Assembly: GCA_023213395.1 (NCBI GenBank)
Contig: CM041465.1
Location: 47,375,741-47,439,740, forward strand
Direction of reading: 5' to 3'
Origin: Cycas panzhihuaensis
Lineage: Eukaryota > Cycadophyta
DNA: 64,000 nt
Shown: in pieces, positions 11,096-25,487 of the stretch
Numbering within the stretch: position 1 is the stretch's first letter
Layout: each line of letters begins with the position of its first letter
Made by a program: the position numbers and the translations under genes
Notes under the pieces: generated by a model
Told to the model about the DNA's origin: nothing
Seen by the model: the letters and a program-made list of their open reading frames with translations, nothing else
The model's database searches: none

Positions 11096-12470
11096 ATTTA
11101 ATTGAGAACAAAAATAGTCATAATATATTGTTTACTCCTATTTTGAAGAAGAATTTATTATTCGTTGGCCAAGTTATGGAATAAAAATATAGAGTTACTT
11201 TTTATAATGGTGAATGTAAGATTAGAGATAAGGTGAGAAATCACATATGGGTTGCCAAAGGTGAAATGATAGAAGATGGATTATTTAAGTTAGTCCTTTA
11301 TCCTCAAATTTAGCCACTTAGTACTTCAATTGATAATGTGAGTGTGTTATGGCATCATTAATATGGTCACCTAAATTATGGTGGTCTTGTCAATCTAAGA
11401 AAGAATAATATGGTAATAGGAATTCCTCTTATCAAAGGAAATAAAGATTTGTATGAAGGTTGCATTTATGGGAAGCAACATAGATATTCATTTCTAAATT
11501 CTAAGTACTAATCTAGGAATCCTCTCAAACTAATACATACTAACTTATGTGGACCAATGAAAATGCCATCCATTAGTAATACCAAGTATTTTATGATTTT
11601 GGTAGATTATCATACAATAAAATGTTAGGTGTACTTTCTTAAGGAAAAATTAGAGACTTTCTTGAAATTTGTTGAATTTAGAGCTATGGTTAAGAGACAA
11701 AGTGCTTATAAGTTAAAACTCCTTCATTCAGATAATTGGAAAGTGTTTATTTCTAATGACCTTAGAGTGTTCAGTAATAAAATAAAAATTAGAAGGTAAT
11801 TCTCAACACTTTATACTCTTCAATAAAATGGTATCATTAAGAGAAAGATAAGGACTATCATAAAAATACACAAATGCATACTAAAGGCTAAAGAATTATA
11901 TGATGAATTTTGGGTTGAAACACTAAGCACTATTATGTATTTATTAAATAAAAGTCCACTAAGGCCCTAGTAAATTTAACTCATGAAGAGGCTTGGACTG
12001 AATACAAGCCCCATCTCAGTAATTTGAAAGTCCTTATTGTGTAGCATATGCTCATATTCCTACTAAAAGAAGAATAAAACTAGGGAGAAAAAACATAAAA
12101 TCTATCTTCATAAGCTACTCTAGGGAATAAAAAACTTATCATTTATTTGACCCACTTGCAAGAAAGTTCTTTGTGAGTAGAGATATCAAATTTGATGAAC
12201 ATGCTACATAAAAAATTGATGTGCACAAAGGAAAATAAGTGATGATTGAGCCTATTCAATATATAAAGGGAGAGTCAAGTACTAGTTCTAGCTCAAGTCC
12301 TAGTACAAGTTAAGGATGAAGTCCAACAATGCTAACAAGAAGCCATAATATACATAGTTCAAGTGAAGATTCTAACAAGCATAAGTCAAGATCCAAAATG
12401 GTTAGTGAGAAGTCACAGTATAGGTGATATGCTTAACATCAACTTTGAAAGAAGAAGAAGAATAAGGTCT
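11096..12470 (+). pseudogene. E3 copia protease/integrase remnant
   Basis: The pre-integrase segment reads LWHH-stop-YGHLNYGGLVNLRKNN near 11347. Integrase reads NLCGPMKMPS, FMILVDYH, KLLHSDNWKVF, and then LQ-stop-NGIIKRK. In the last motif the family's catalytic Glu (NG-x-x-ERK) has become Lys. The C-terminal part reads FDPLARKFFVSRDIKFDEH near 12150-12200. A clear protease D-S/T-G box was not found. Stops are frequent. Confidence 0.78.
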
Positions 12471-14037
12471 TAAGGGAGAGTGAATTATACATTGATGATA
12501 CAAGTGATGCAAAATTATAAACCTCATATAATTGTAGAAGCAATTGATGATGAAAATTGGGTTTAAGCTATAGAAGCTAAATTTGATGCACTTGATAGGA
12601 ACCAAATATGGTATTTGATTAAGCTACTAAATGGTAAGGAGGCTATTGGAATAAAATGGGTATTCAAAACCAAGTACAGGGTCAATGGTTTAATCAACAA
12701 GTACAATGCAAGACTTATTACAAAGGGATGTGTGTAACAAGAAGGTATTGATTATGAAGAAACTTTTGCTCTAGTAGCTAATATGGACATGATTAGTAGT
12801 GTTTTATCTTTGGCCGTCAATTTATTAGATGGATGTTAAATCATCATTTCTTAATGGATATGTTAATGAAGAAATCTATATGTCCCATCTTAAAGGTTTT
12901 GAAGCTCCAAGGAAATAAAATTTGATCTATAAATTGAAAAAAGCATTATATAGATTAAAGCAAGCTCTTAGAGCATGGTACTCTAGGATTGACAAGTACT
13001 TTCAAGACAAAGGGTTTTAGAAGAGTCCTTCTAATCTAAACTTATACATAAAAACTGTAAGTGATTCCATTCTACCCATTGCTTTATATATTAATGATTT
13101 CATTTATATAAGAAAGAAATGATTATTTAGCCCAAGAATTTAAGAAAGATATGAGTTTAGAATTTAAGATGACTAAATTGGGATAATTACACTATTTTCT
13201 TAGTATTAAAGTATGGAAAAGTGATAAAGGTATATATATGTTACAAAGCAAGTATGCAATGGACATCTTAAAGAAATCCAAAATAAGTGATTATAATATT
13301 AGTGCTACACCTATTAAGGTTGGATTAAAGTTAAGTAAAAATTAAGTATACCCTTCAGTTGATTCTGCTTAATATCATCAACTAATAAGAAGTTTGATTT
13401 ATCTAATTAATACTCAAACTAACATAACCTATGTAATTAATTTGAATTCAAGATTCATGTTTGATCCCAAGGAAGAGAATTCGAATATAGCAAAATGTAT
13501 CTTAAGATACATCAAGGGAATATTAGATTATACTTTGCAATTCATATATTGAAATAAATACAAGTTGATTAGATATTCTGGCATTGATTGGGCTAATGAT
13601 ATTGAAGATAGGAAATAAATATTAGGATATATGTTTCATATAGGTTTAGCTATGATTACTTGGTAAGTAGCTTACAATATCTTTATCTACAATAAAATCA
13701 AAGTATAAAGTTATTGAAGTTGTAACATGAGAAGTTGTTTGGCTCAAGAGAATCGTAGAAGACCTCCATCGATCTTAAAGTGGATCCACAATCATTTATT
13801 GAGAAAATTAAAATACTATTTCAATAACAAAGTATCCAGTGTTGCATAGTAGAATAAAACACATTAAGATCAAGCATCAATATATTCAAGAGTTGCTTCA
13901 AAAAGGTCAAGTTGAATTATAGTATTATAGAACCAAAGACTAGATTATAGACATATTTACCAAACCCTTATCAAAGCTTAGGCATTATTAACTCAAAAAA
14001 GAATTAAGAGTCATCTTAAATGTGCATTATAGAGGAG
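12471..14037 (+). pseudogene. E3 copia reverse transcriptase and RNase H remnant
   Basis: RT: VIEAKFDALDRNQIWYLIKL near 12565, GIKWVFKTKYRVNG, MDVKSSFLNGYVNEEIYMSH, LKQALRAWYSRIDKYF. The catalytic box reads YIND near 13088, so the first Asp of YVDD is Asn. After a frameshift: EFKMTKLG, SLIYLINTQTNITYVINL, and RNase H SGIDWANDIEDRK, GYMFHIGLAMITW. The end DIFTKPL is at about 13950 and the purine tract ends at 14037. The whole stretch recurs at 30350-31917 with a few percent difference. Confidence 0.85.
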
Positions 14038-14312
14038 TGTTGAAATAGCTTGGTTCATGCTTCATAAGGTAAAGTTGTAATGAACATTTATGTAAATTAA
14101 TATTATTATGGTACCCTTATTTTATTGTGGGTCCTACTCATAGTCAAGTTGTGTATTATAAATACATACTCAATGTATCATGTTATATCAAATTATTGTA
14201 ACATCATTCTAGTGTTAATCTAAGGTACCTTAAGGGTACCATTATAATCTTAGTATCTACTTTTTTTTATTTTTTATGCATTATTATTTTCTATCAATTT
14301 TATTTTTCCACA
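14038..14312 (+). repeat. E3 LTR (275 bp), with a purine tract on its left and a primer site on its right
   Basis: Begins TGTTGAAATAGCTTGG after TATAGAGGAG and ends ATTTTTCCACA. It is followed at once by AGGTATCTGAGCAA (14313-14326), close to the copia primer-binding site. It contains an inverted repeat GGTACC-TTAAG-GGTACC around 14224-14240 and a possible TATA region (GTGTATTATAAATAC) near 14150-14165. An LTR bounded by both signals is expected inside a tandem element, not at a simple 3' end. A copy is at 31918-32191. Confidence 0.8.
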
Positions 14313-14429
14313 AGGTATCTGAGCAAATTTATTTTTTGACAATTACAAATATATGTGTCTTCTTATTGTGGCACTAGAGCATGCTTCCAACTTTTTAGCC
14401 AACTATCCATTCTAAACTCTAAGAGTAAC
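14313..14429 (+). other. E3-type interior after the primer site, ending in E4's target site GTAAC
   Basis: Starts with the primer-like AGGTATCTGAGC and runs to GTAAC (14425-14429), the target duplicated by E4. The same interior continues at 21851. No coding recognised. Confidence 0.6.
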
Positions 14430-14891
14430 TATTAGGAATATTAATGTTAGCTTTATATTAATGTTAGTTTTATGTTATCTTTTGATCACATGTGTAAATA
14501 TGAATTTAAATGATGTAAAGGTTTAGTTTTATAAAGTTTATATTAATTATAAATTATATGTGAAGGTCATTGAAATGGACAACTGCCCATTTCAATGAAC
14601 CTCCCATCCTTCAAATAGCCTCTACTAGATTCTAGGAATTGGTTCCAAGAATCTACGAGGCTGTCATAAGCCTATTTCAAAGGTTGGTTTCCATATGTAG
14701 AGGGTATTCTTGCCAAGGTTTCATGTAAAGGTCTTTAAGTCAATAAATTTTTATATTAGAGAGATGGTTTTTCTTCCCCAGAAGGGGTTTTCCACCTACC
14801 ACATCATGTGTACGTGTGCAATATCAGATTTCACCTATGTATGTTTGTTTATTTGATCCTATGATATTGTACATGATGCCTCTTTCTCTCA
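14430..14891 (+). repeat. E4 5' LTR (about 462 bp)
   Basis: Begins TATTAGGAATATTAATG and ends CTCTTTCTCTCA. It carries a private 17 bp tandem duplication near 14440-14475 (TTAATGTTAG twice) that the 3' LTR lacks. Bases 14430-14773 were copied to 32310-32653, and that copy also carries the private duplication. A 12 bp hairpin lies at 14567-14598. Confidence 0.92.
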
Positions 14892-14908
14892 TGGTATTAG
14901 AACATAAC
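14892..14908 (+). other. E4 primer-binding site
   Basis: TGGTATTAGAACATAAC directly follows the LTR. It matches TGGTATCAGAGC with two substitutions, the usual initiator-Met tRNA primer site of plant copia elements. Confidence 0.8.
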
Positions 14909-17235
<2,327 letters not shown>

Positions 17236-18100
17236 GGTGATATGTAGTAGGTGAATTCAAAAAACCAAAAAAAATAACTTTAGAAATCTATATGGTATAT
17301 CTGATGAACTCTGATTCATCTTTAGGCACCATCCTGTCGTCACTCTCACTAGAAATCAGTCAATAATTCTCTGATACAAATGATCTAGCCATTGTGTGGA
17401 ATACACTTAAAGAAAAATATGATAAGGTCAACACACATCAATTGGTTATCCTAGAACAGTAATTGTATGATCTTAATTATGATGATTTTTCTAAAGTTTA
17501 AGACTTTTAATCTAAAATTCAACTAATCAATAAAGATCTAGGTAACTGTATTAAAACTAAAATTAAATAAGGTGATGAAGAACAAATAGTCACACATACT
17601 AAAGATGACGATACGCTCGTTCGTCTTACCATAAACAAATTACCAAAATATTTTAATCTTTTTAAACTACTAGACAACAAGTTGGTAATCCTCCAATAAC
17701 TTTTAATCAGTTGATAAACCAACTGATAGAATATCAAATGATGTTAATTCAAACAGGAAAATTGAAAGACCCTTCTCAGGCTTTCTTTTCCAAATCTAAG
17801 CCCCAAAATAAAACCAAACATCAGAATAACTTTAATAGTAATTCAAAATTCCAAAAACCTCATAGAGGTCTACCTCCTAGTTCTTTAAATAATACTAAGT
17901 ATTCTGGTCCACCTAAATATCATAATACTTTCAATTAGTCTTTTTCAAATCAGAACACTGTTAATCCTTCTCAGAACATTAGTTGTGCCTACTCCTATAA
18001 AAAAGGTCACATTATTAATGTCTGTAGAAGTAAAATAGCTTCAAAAGCCTAGAAAGATTCTAAGGGATTGTAAACCTGACCACAATCCTAGCCATAAAAC
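17236..18100 (+). pseudogene. E4 gag remnant
   Basis: Across stops: AIVWNTLKEKYDKVNTHQLVILEQ, HTKDDDTLVRLTINKLPKYF, then an open frame (17711-17938) rich in Lys, Asn and Gln. The zinc knuckle near 17988 reads CAYSYKKGHIINVC, where the second Cys of CX2CX4HX4C is now Ser. Gag would form the particle and bind RNA. At least ten stops are present, many at family Gln positions. Confidence 0.82.
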
Positions 18101-19520
18101 TGATCTCAATTCCATAATCGTTCTTTAATAGCAACAACTTCTATATTTGCTAGTCCATCTAATCAATCACCTTAATGGATCCTTAACTCTGGTGCTTCCC
18201 ATCACATGGCAGGATGCTAGGAAATTTATCCACTTATCAATCTGATACTAACTCTGAAGAAGAGATTTCTTTTGTAAGTGGATCCCAACTCAAACTAAAA
18301 GGATCAAATGATGTCACTTTAAAAGAGGGTTCAATAAAGGACGTCTTCTACGTACCTAGTTTATTACCAAATCTTCTTTCTGTCTACCAAATCTAGTAGA
18401 AAAATCTTATTGTTAAATTCTGGAGAGATAAATTTATTATTAAAGAACTATTAAATAAATTTAAACCTATTTCCTCTGGACATGTTGATCATAAGGAGGT
18501 CTTTATAGTTTAACTAGTTTACAAAATACTAAAACAAAGTCATTTAGTACTTTTATAGCCAAATTTGACCCAGTCAGTAAACTATGGCATGCATGATTTG
18601 GTCATACTAGTTATGACAAACTTTAGTACCTAAAAAAACATGACATGTTTTATGGTCTTCCACCTTTAAATACTATTTATGGTGTCTGTGAAGCCTACAT
18701 AACAGGTAAGTAATACATGGATCCCTTTCCACATCAGACTCAATTCAGAGTGAAAGTTTAACTTGAACTTGTTCACTCTAATATATGTGGACCATTCTAT
18801 ATAACTTTATATTCTGGCTATCATTATTTTGTCATATTTATTGATGACTTTTTGAGAAAATATTAGGTGTATATACTCAAGACTTGTAATCAAGTGTTTA
18901 ACATCTTCACTGAATTCAAAACACTTGTAGAAAATTAATCAAATTCAAAAATTAAAATTTTCAGATATGATAATGCTAAAGAATATCTAAGTGGCAAATT
19001 TATTTCATTTTGTAAGAAGCACAGAATTCAATTTTAACATTCTATTTCCTATACTCCTCAGTAAAACGGTATTGTTGAACGCAAAAATTCTACTCTTGTC
19101 GAAATGACTCAATACATGTTACATGCAAAGAGTCTTGACTTAAAGTTATAGGCAAAATCAATTGCCTACTTCAACTATCTTTTAAACCATTTACTTAATA
19201 AATGTTTATAAAACGTTATCCCAAAATAAAAATGGTCTAGACGAAAACCCTTAATTAAACACCTGAGAATTTTTGGAAGTATTGGGTGGGGACACGTTCC
19301 TAAAGAAAAATGCAAGAAACTAGATCCTAAAAAATAAAAATATATCTTCATTAGATACAATGAAGAAAGTAAAGCTTACAGACTTTTGGATCCAATCACA
19401 CATAAAATATCAATTTTGCATGATGTAATATTTGATGAAGAAGGATCCTCTTCAACCTCTACTTATGTAGAACTTTCAATTGAGATTCTGTTAACCAACA
19501 CCTATTTGGTTAACTCCTCT
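18101..19520 (+). pseudogene. E4 protease and integrase remnant
   Basis: The protease box reads WILNSGASHHMAG near 18178. The catalytic Asp of the family motif D-S-G-A-S-x-H-M is Asn, so protease would be dead. Pre-integrase: KLWHA-stop-FGHTSYDKL. Integrase: HSNICGPFY, FVIFIDDFL, RYDNAKEYLSGKF, NGIVERKNS (catalytic Glu kept). The C-terminal part is HLRIFGSIGWGHVP and YRLLDPITHKI. Stops and a frameshift inside the protease region prevent function. Confidence 0.88.
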
Positions 19521-21340
19521 AAAAAATAAGTTAACCCCGAGACTATAGAATCATTATCTACGCAAGTCTAGAATTGGACTCTATCTGAACCAATTAGAAT
19601 AGATTACTCTTCTCAAGCTAGTTCTTCATCTCAACTAATGACTACAGAAACAGTCACAAATAAATAACCTGTATGGGCAAAGAAAACACTTTTTGATGCT
19701 AGATCTGATGTAGGTAATCCTCCAGATACCAAGAGAACACAGGCTCAAAAATTATATGCTAACTATGCATTAATAGCTAAAATAATGGCCAGTAATGATC
19801 CTAAAACTTTTAAATAAGCTAGTAACTATCATGTATGGAAGGAAGTCATGCAAGTTAAATTTGATGCTTTAAATAAAAATTCAACTTGGGATTTCATTCC
19901 ACCTCCACCGGGGAAAAATATAGTTGATTGTAAATGGGTTTATAGAACTAAATACAATTTAATAGGTACTGTTGAAAAGCATAAAGCTCGTCTAGTTGCG
20001 AAAGGATTTTCTCAAATCGATGGTATAAACTATAGTAAAACCTTTGCATGTGTTGCAAAGATGAATACCATTAAAACTATTATTGTTCTAGCAACTAAAT
20101 TTAGTTAGGAAATCCATCAAATGGATGTCAAGAGTGCATTTCTAAATGGTGGTCTTCAAGAAGAGATCTACATGACTCAACCGCCTAGTTTTATTTAAAA
20201 TCCTAATTTAGTATGTAAACTAAAGAAATCCATCTATGGATTAAAGCAAACTCCCTGACCTTGATATACAAAAGTAAATAATTATCTTACTCAAAATGGA
20301 TACACTAAATATATTAGTGATCTAAATCTCTATTTCAAACGTGAAAATGAGAATATTACCATCTTAATCATGTATGTAGATGATATCATCATCACAGGAT
20401 CTTCAAACAATAACATTCATCAACTAAAAATAACCTTAATGAATAAACTTGAAATGATTGATCTAGGTCTCTTACATTATTTTCTCAGATTACAAATCTA
20501 CCAATATGATTTAAAAATAACCATATCCCAACTAAAATATATTTTAGACCTAATCAAACAATTTAACATGGAAAATACTAAACTGGTTTCTAATTCTTTA
20601 CAATCAGAAGTAAAATTATCTACTGATTGTTCCATACCTTTGTGTGATCCAACTTTATATAGGTAGCTTATTGGCAGCCTTATTTATTTAACACATACTC
20701 GGCCTAATATATCTTATGATGTTACTTTATATTTACATTATATGCAAAAACCACATGAATTACACTGGAAAACTGTTAAACGTATTCTTCGATATCTTTA
20801 AAATACCATGTTTTATGGTCTAACTTATAATTCTTATAGTAAACCTCTAACCTTAATAGGGTATATTGATTTAGATTGGGTAGGCGACATAAATGACCGT
20901 AAGTCCACAGCAGGTTATGTATTTTTTCTATATTCTTCACCTATCATATGGTATAGTAAAAAAATGCAGGCTCTGGCTTTATCAACAATCGAAGTTGAAT
21001 ATTGAGCACTCGTTGAAGCAAGCAAAGAAGCACTTTGGCTTAAATCTCTCTTAAATGAAATTAGTATGTTTCCTAACTCTTCTATAGAAATTAAAGTTGA
21101 TAATCAAGGTGCTATTACTATTGTTATTGTTACAAATTTAGTTACTCATTATAGAACTAAACACATATAATTACATCAATATTTTATTCATAATCTTGTT
21201 ACTGATAATATTATTCATTTGTCTTATTGTCCTATAGATTTATAGGTTTTTGATATCCTTACCAAGTCTTTGACTAAAGTCAAGTTTCTAAACCTGTGCG
21301 ATTTATTAAAGATAAAAGAAGTCTCCATCAAAGAGGGATC
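19521..21340 (+). pseudogene. E4 reverse transcriptase and RNase H remnant
   Basis: RT: VKFDALNKNSTWDFIPPPPG, CKWVYRTKYN, HKARLVAKGFSQIDGINYSKTF, HQMDVKSAFLNGGLQEEIYM and KKSIYGLKQTP. Two stops follow where the family has Arg and Trp. The catalytic YVDD at about 20373-20384 is intact. RNase H: LIGSLIYLTHTRPNISYDV, YIDLDWVGDINDRKSTAGYVF and ALALSTIEVEY-stop. The end reads DILTKSLTKVKFLNLC at about 21250-21300. Nearly all domains are readable, with stops mainly at Gln, Arg and Trp sites. Confidence 0.92.
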
Positions 21341-21387
21341 AACATGATGAAGACCTTCTTTATCTTCTATATTGTATAAAAGCTAAC

Positions 21388-21399
21388 ATTAAAGGGGGA
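21388..21399 (+). other. E4 polypurine tract
   Basis: ATTAAAGGGGGA abuts the 3' LTR; it primes plus-strand DNA synthesis in this class. Confidence 0.85.
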
Positions 21400-21845
21400 T
21401 GTTAGGAATATTAATGTTAGTTTTATGTTATCTTTTGATCACATATGTAAATATGAATTTAAGTGATGTAAAGGTTTAGTTTTATAAAGTTTATATTAAT
21501 TATAAATTATTATGTGAAGGTCGTTGAAATGTGCAACTGCCCATTTCAACGAACCTCTCGTCCTTCAAATAGCCTCTCATAAATTCTAAGAATTAGTTCC
21601 AAGAATCTACGAGGCTGTAATAAGCTTATTTCAAAGGCTAGTTTCTGTATGTAGAGGGTATTCTTGTCAAGGTTTCATGTAAAGGTTTTTAAGTCAATAA
21701 ATTTTTAGACTAGAGAGGTGGTTTTTCTTCCCCATAAGGAGTTTTCCACCTGCCACATCATGTGTACATATGTAATGTTAGATTTCACCTGTGTATGCTT
21801 GTTTATTTGATCTTGTAATATTGTACATACTACCTCTTTCTCTCA
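21400..21845 (+). repeat. E4 3' LTR (446 bp)
   Basis: Begins TGTTAGGAATATTAATG, ends CTCTTTCTCTCA, followed by GTAAC. Partner of 14430-14891, but without its 17 bp duplication. Confidence 0.93.
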
Positions 21846-21850
21846 GTAAC

Positions 21851-22226
21851 ATTAGATTCTATAAAGCAATATTAGCAATAGTGATGGGAGGAATGGCATT
21901 AGTAGATTTAACAACATGAGCAATATAAATGGAAGGAATAGTAGTGGTAAATCTAGTATGACTCATTACATTCCTTACAATACATTATGAGAAATACCTT
22001 CACATTTATTTTAAGAAAGAAGAAACATACATAACATTATTATAGTCAACATCAGTAGTTTCCAAAAATTTTATGTAGGCATTCTTCCAAATGGATATTG
22101 ATCTCAATTTACACATGGTAAATTCTCTACATAGATTACACTATCAATTTGTCAGATCATAGTTACGTAACCTCTATATAGATTTATTATAATTTATAAT
22201 ATCTTAAAATTATACATGCAAGCTAG

Positions 22227-22316
<90 letters not shown>

Positions 22317-22548
22317 ATGTTAAGAATGTATCTTACAAGCCCACCATAGTTTACATTAAACCCAAGCATACTTTTTCCTCTATAATTATGCATTTTAATG
22401 TGACATCTCACCAAATTATGAACCATATTAAATCCTCATTCTGGGTTAACTCTCATAGCCTTCAATAGGCAACCCAAATTATAATATTTGTTTTCTTTTT
22501 TTTTTTTGGTCTTCAACACCTAGTATGTAGTGGTATCAAAAACTCCAA
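21851..22548. other. Continuation of the E4 target sequence up to E5
   Basis: Joins to 14313-14424 once E4 is removed. No coding recognised. It contains a compound microsatellite (22229-22314) and ends with TCCAA, the probable E5 target. Confidence 0.5.
22229..22314. repeat. (TA)n-(GA)n compound microsatellite
   Basis: About 42 bp of TA followed by about 44 bp of GA. Confidence 0.97.
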
Positions 22549-22872
22549 TGTTAGGTTAATATTCATCACATGATCCTACATTAGAAATATATAGCACACA
22601 AGCTTTAATGGTAAGTTAGGTAAGTTTATTTTAATGTAAAATTATGTATTATTTTATATTAATTTGAATTCAAGTTGAGGAGGGCTCCCACCATCCTCCC
22701 AAAATATATACTTTGGGGTTAATACCCCCAGTGTTTATAAATACCACCATATCAACAGAATATTGATGTACTCTTACAATGGCTTAAATGCAATGAAGTA
22801 TTTGCATATGATTTATACAATGCATTAATTTATATTTACCTACTCTGCTCTACTCTCCATTCAGTATCAACA
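22549..22872 (+). repeat. E5 5' LTR (324 bp)
   Basis: Begins TGTTAGGTTAATATTC and ends CAGTATCAACA. It is followed by TTTGGTATCAGAGCAAACC, an excellent initiator-Met primer site (22873-22891). It shares with E2's LTR the order GAGGAGGG, CTCCC, AAATATAT, GGGGTTAATACCCC. Confidence 0.9.
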
Positions 22873-24787
22873 TTTGGTATCAGAGCAAACCTAGGTGCAT
22901 AGCCTCTAGCTCCTCATACGCTCAGTGAAAGTGTAATATATGACTACTCATTAGATTCTTGATAGCCCCATCTACTCACTAGAGAAAACAATTTAGAATT
23001 TCATCCTCTTTGAGATGAGATATAGCTCTTAGAAGTCACAAGTCTCAAGTTTGTAAGAAATGTAGCAAATGTTGTTAGTATATTTGATTTATCATTCAAT
23101 AATGTATACTCTTATTTTATAAGTTTATTTATCATCTTAAGATCAAAAAAGTTGTCAAAGATTTCCTCTGCCTGCCTCACCCTCCTTTTTTGTCCCAGCT
23201 TTACACTAGATGTTAATTCTTGCTCAAGAGGACCTATTGTTACATGTTTTATTGTTGAAGAACCTGACTTTATCTTTACCATCAGTGGAAGGCATCCCAC
23301 CCCTGCATTTCATGCAGCTCTGCATGCTCTACGTAGCTCGTCCTCATCTCTATGCCTCCCTCTTCATGCTACTAGACTTCATTACCATACTACACAATTG
23401 ATTGATTGATGTATGTACAATATCTACATTATATTCTTCATGGAACCTATTTTCTACTTGTGTGAAAGCTCACCTAAATTTAGATAAATCTAATCATTGG
23501 TATATATCCTATGTGATCTGCATCACTGTATGGCTTTGTGTGATGTATTCATGCTAGCATGGCTATGTTCTCCATTTCATTTCTACATTTGGAATCCATC
23601 TCTAGACTTCTTATTATATTTCTTATAATTGCAATATGTATTTCCATGAGTAATATTTTTTTCTTTTATTACCACCAGTGGTAGTTAGCTGCTAATTGGT
23701 TAGCACTGGAGAGACACTAGCAATTTTATTTTAGCTCTCCAGCCACAAAACAAGAAGACAAAGGCAACTTCTAAGGTACTATTTCTATATGGCGTCACAC
23801 AGTCATGTGAGAAATTGCAACTTCATGATCATTATTGATCCTACCTAGATTACATGCTCACATTAAGTGCATCTCCTATAATCTTGTGTTCATCTCTACA
23901 TCTTCAATTATTTGGCTCATTTGAGCATGCATTTTTCCTTTTTTGCATTGAGTAGTCTTGATCTTAATCTTTAATCTTTGGTGTGGTCTACACTATGAAT
24001 TTAACTATATACTTCCATTGGGATCTATATCATTGATGCATGAATCTGCATGTGTATATGTGGTTATTATTTATCAAGTTGAGTTAAGTGTTCCATGTAC
24101 TAAGTTAATCACGTTATAGATTATATTCTTACCCAGTCTCATTAATCATGATTAAATCACATATGATTACTTCGTCTGATTAAAATATTACATTCCTCTA
24201 ACTAGATATCCTTGTTTTCTATTTGGGTCAATCTCATATATTCCTTTAATTGTAGAAATAACATCTTCTATCACCTTGTGATAAGCTTAATATTCTTAGC
24301 TTTGACTTTTAGAGACCATATTAGCTCCTTTAGAGATTACAACAGTTGTTCCCTCCACCCCATTCCCTCCTTTAAAATATTAACCTCTCACTCTATAAAC
24401 TACCTTTGCTCCTCTTTTCAGTTATTCTCTATTTATTAGTGTAAGATTGAAGCCATAAAAATTAATCTCTCAAGGTGTCATTGACTTCTACTATGCTAAT
24501 ATTTTGTATCACAATATTTAATCACTCATATCTCCTTTATTTACCAGTGGCTGCATATAAAATTAATGGATTTGAGGAGACTATCCTTGATGGTACTATG
24601 TAATCTCTACTAGGAATCGATAGCCACGCTGATAGCTAGTAGCATTATTTTCTAAGATATAGTTTACGATCTTTGTAACAACCCTACTCAAATTCAAAAT
24701 CATATTAGTTCTGGTAGATTTAAGACTTGTAGTTATGTCTAGTTGTTATTTTTATAGGATTTTTTTTCTTTTATTTTAAATATTTTT

Positions 24788-24827
<40 letters not shown>

Positions 24828-24878
24828 TGATATATTTTTTAAGGCAATCTACCATCCCCCCCCCCCGCCTTTGGGTGA
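22873..24878 (+). other. E5 left interior, no coding recognised
   Basis: Starts with the primer-binding site. Open frames of 62-85 codons at 23112-23409 overlap on both strands and show no known motif. A TA tract lies at 24792-24825 and an 11-base C run near 24857. Confidence 0.5.
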
Positions 24879-25487
24879 GTGGTTTTTCATCGCATTTGAT
24901 CAAATTTCTTCACAGATTTGATCCTATTTTCATTAGTTTTTAATCTTTATTTGTCGTCATCAAAAGGCATTTATTTTCACTCATTTTATTTATTTTTCTC
25001 TAAGGTGAATAAAAAATTTAATTTAGTTTAATGCCTTTTGAGATCAGTGGGCATGCAATTCAGTGTAGCCCCTTTCACTTCAACAGTCAGTCACCTTAAA
25101 CTCCATGTGACCTCATTTCACATGTTAAAGGGGCATATTCAAAATTTCATAAATTATTTTTTATAAAATTAGGTTTTAAAAGGTTTTAATTATATTTTAT
25201 ATAATTTGGATTCCTATCCCCCTTCAAACCCTTAGTAGCTAATCACATTAGCCTCTACATGACCAAGGGGCTAGTCTATAAAAAGGGCTTACCCCCCCCT
25301 CCTTTAGTTTATTTACTCAAAAGAGGTCATTGTACATTTTCTGTAATATCTTAAGATCTAGGAGTCTATTTTTCAAATGGTTGGATTTGTCTAAAAGATT
25401 TTTTGATCCTCTATGTATTAGAATAGGTCTCATTGTAATCTGGAACTATTTTATATGCCTTTGAAGCTAATAAAATTAAGGTTCTAG
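24879..25487 (+). repeat. Block A, part 1: E5 interior, first copy
   Basis: Starts at GTGGTTTTTC (24879-24888) and is repeated at 32644-33254 with a few percent difference. It contains CTATAAAAAGGGC near 25277 and AAGCTAATAAAATTAAG near 25465. These look like a promoter TATA box and an LTR-like 3' end, so part of it may derive from another LTR. It ends in the LINE target sequence (25473-25490). Confidence 0.8.
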
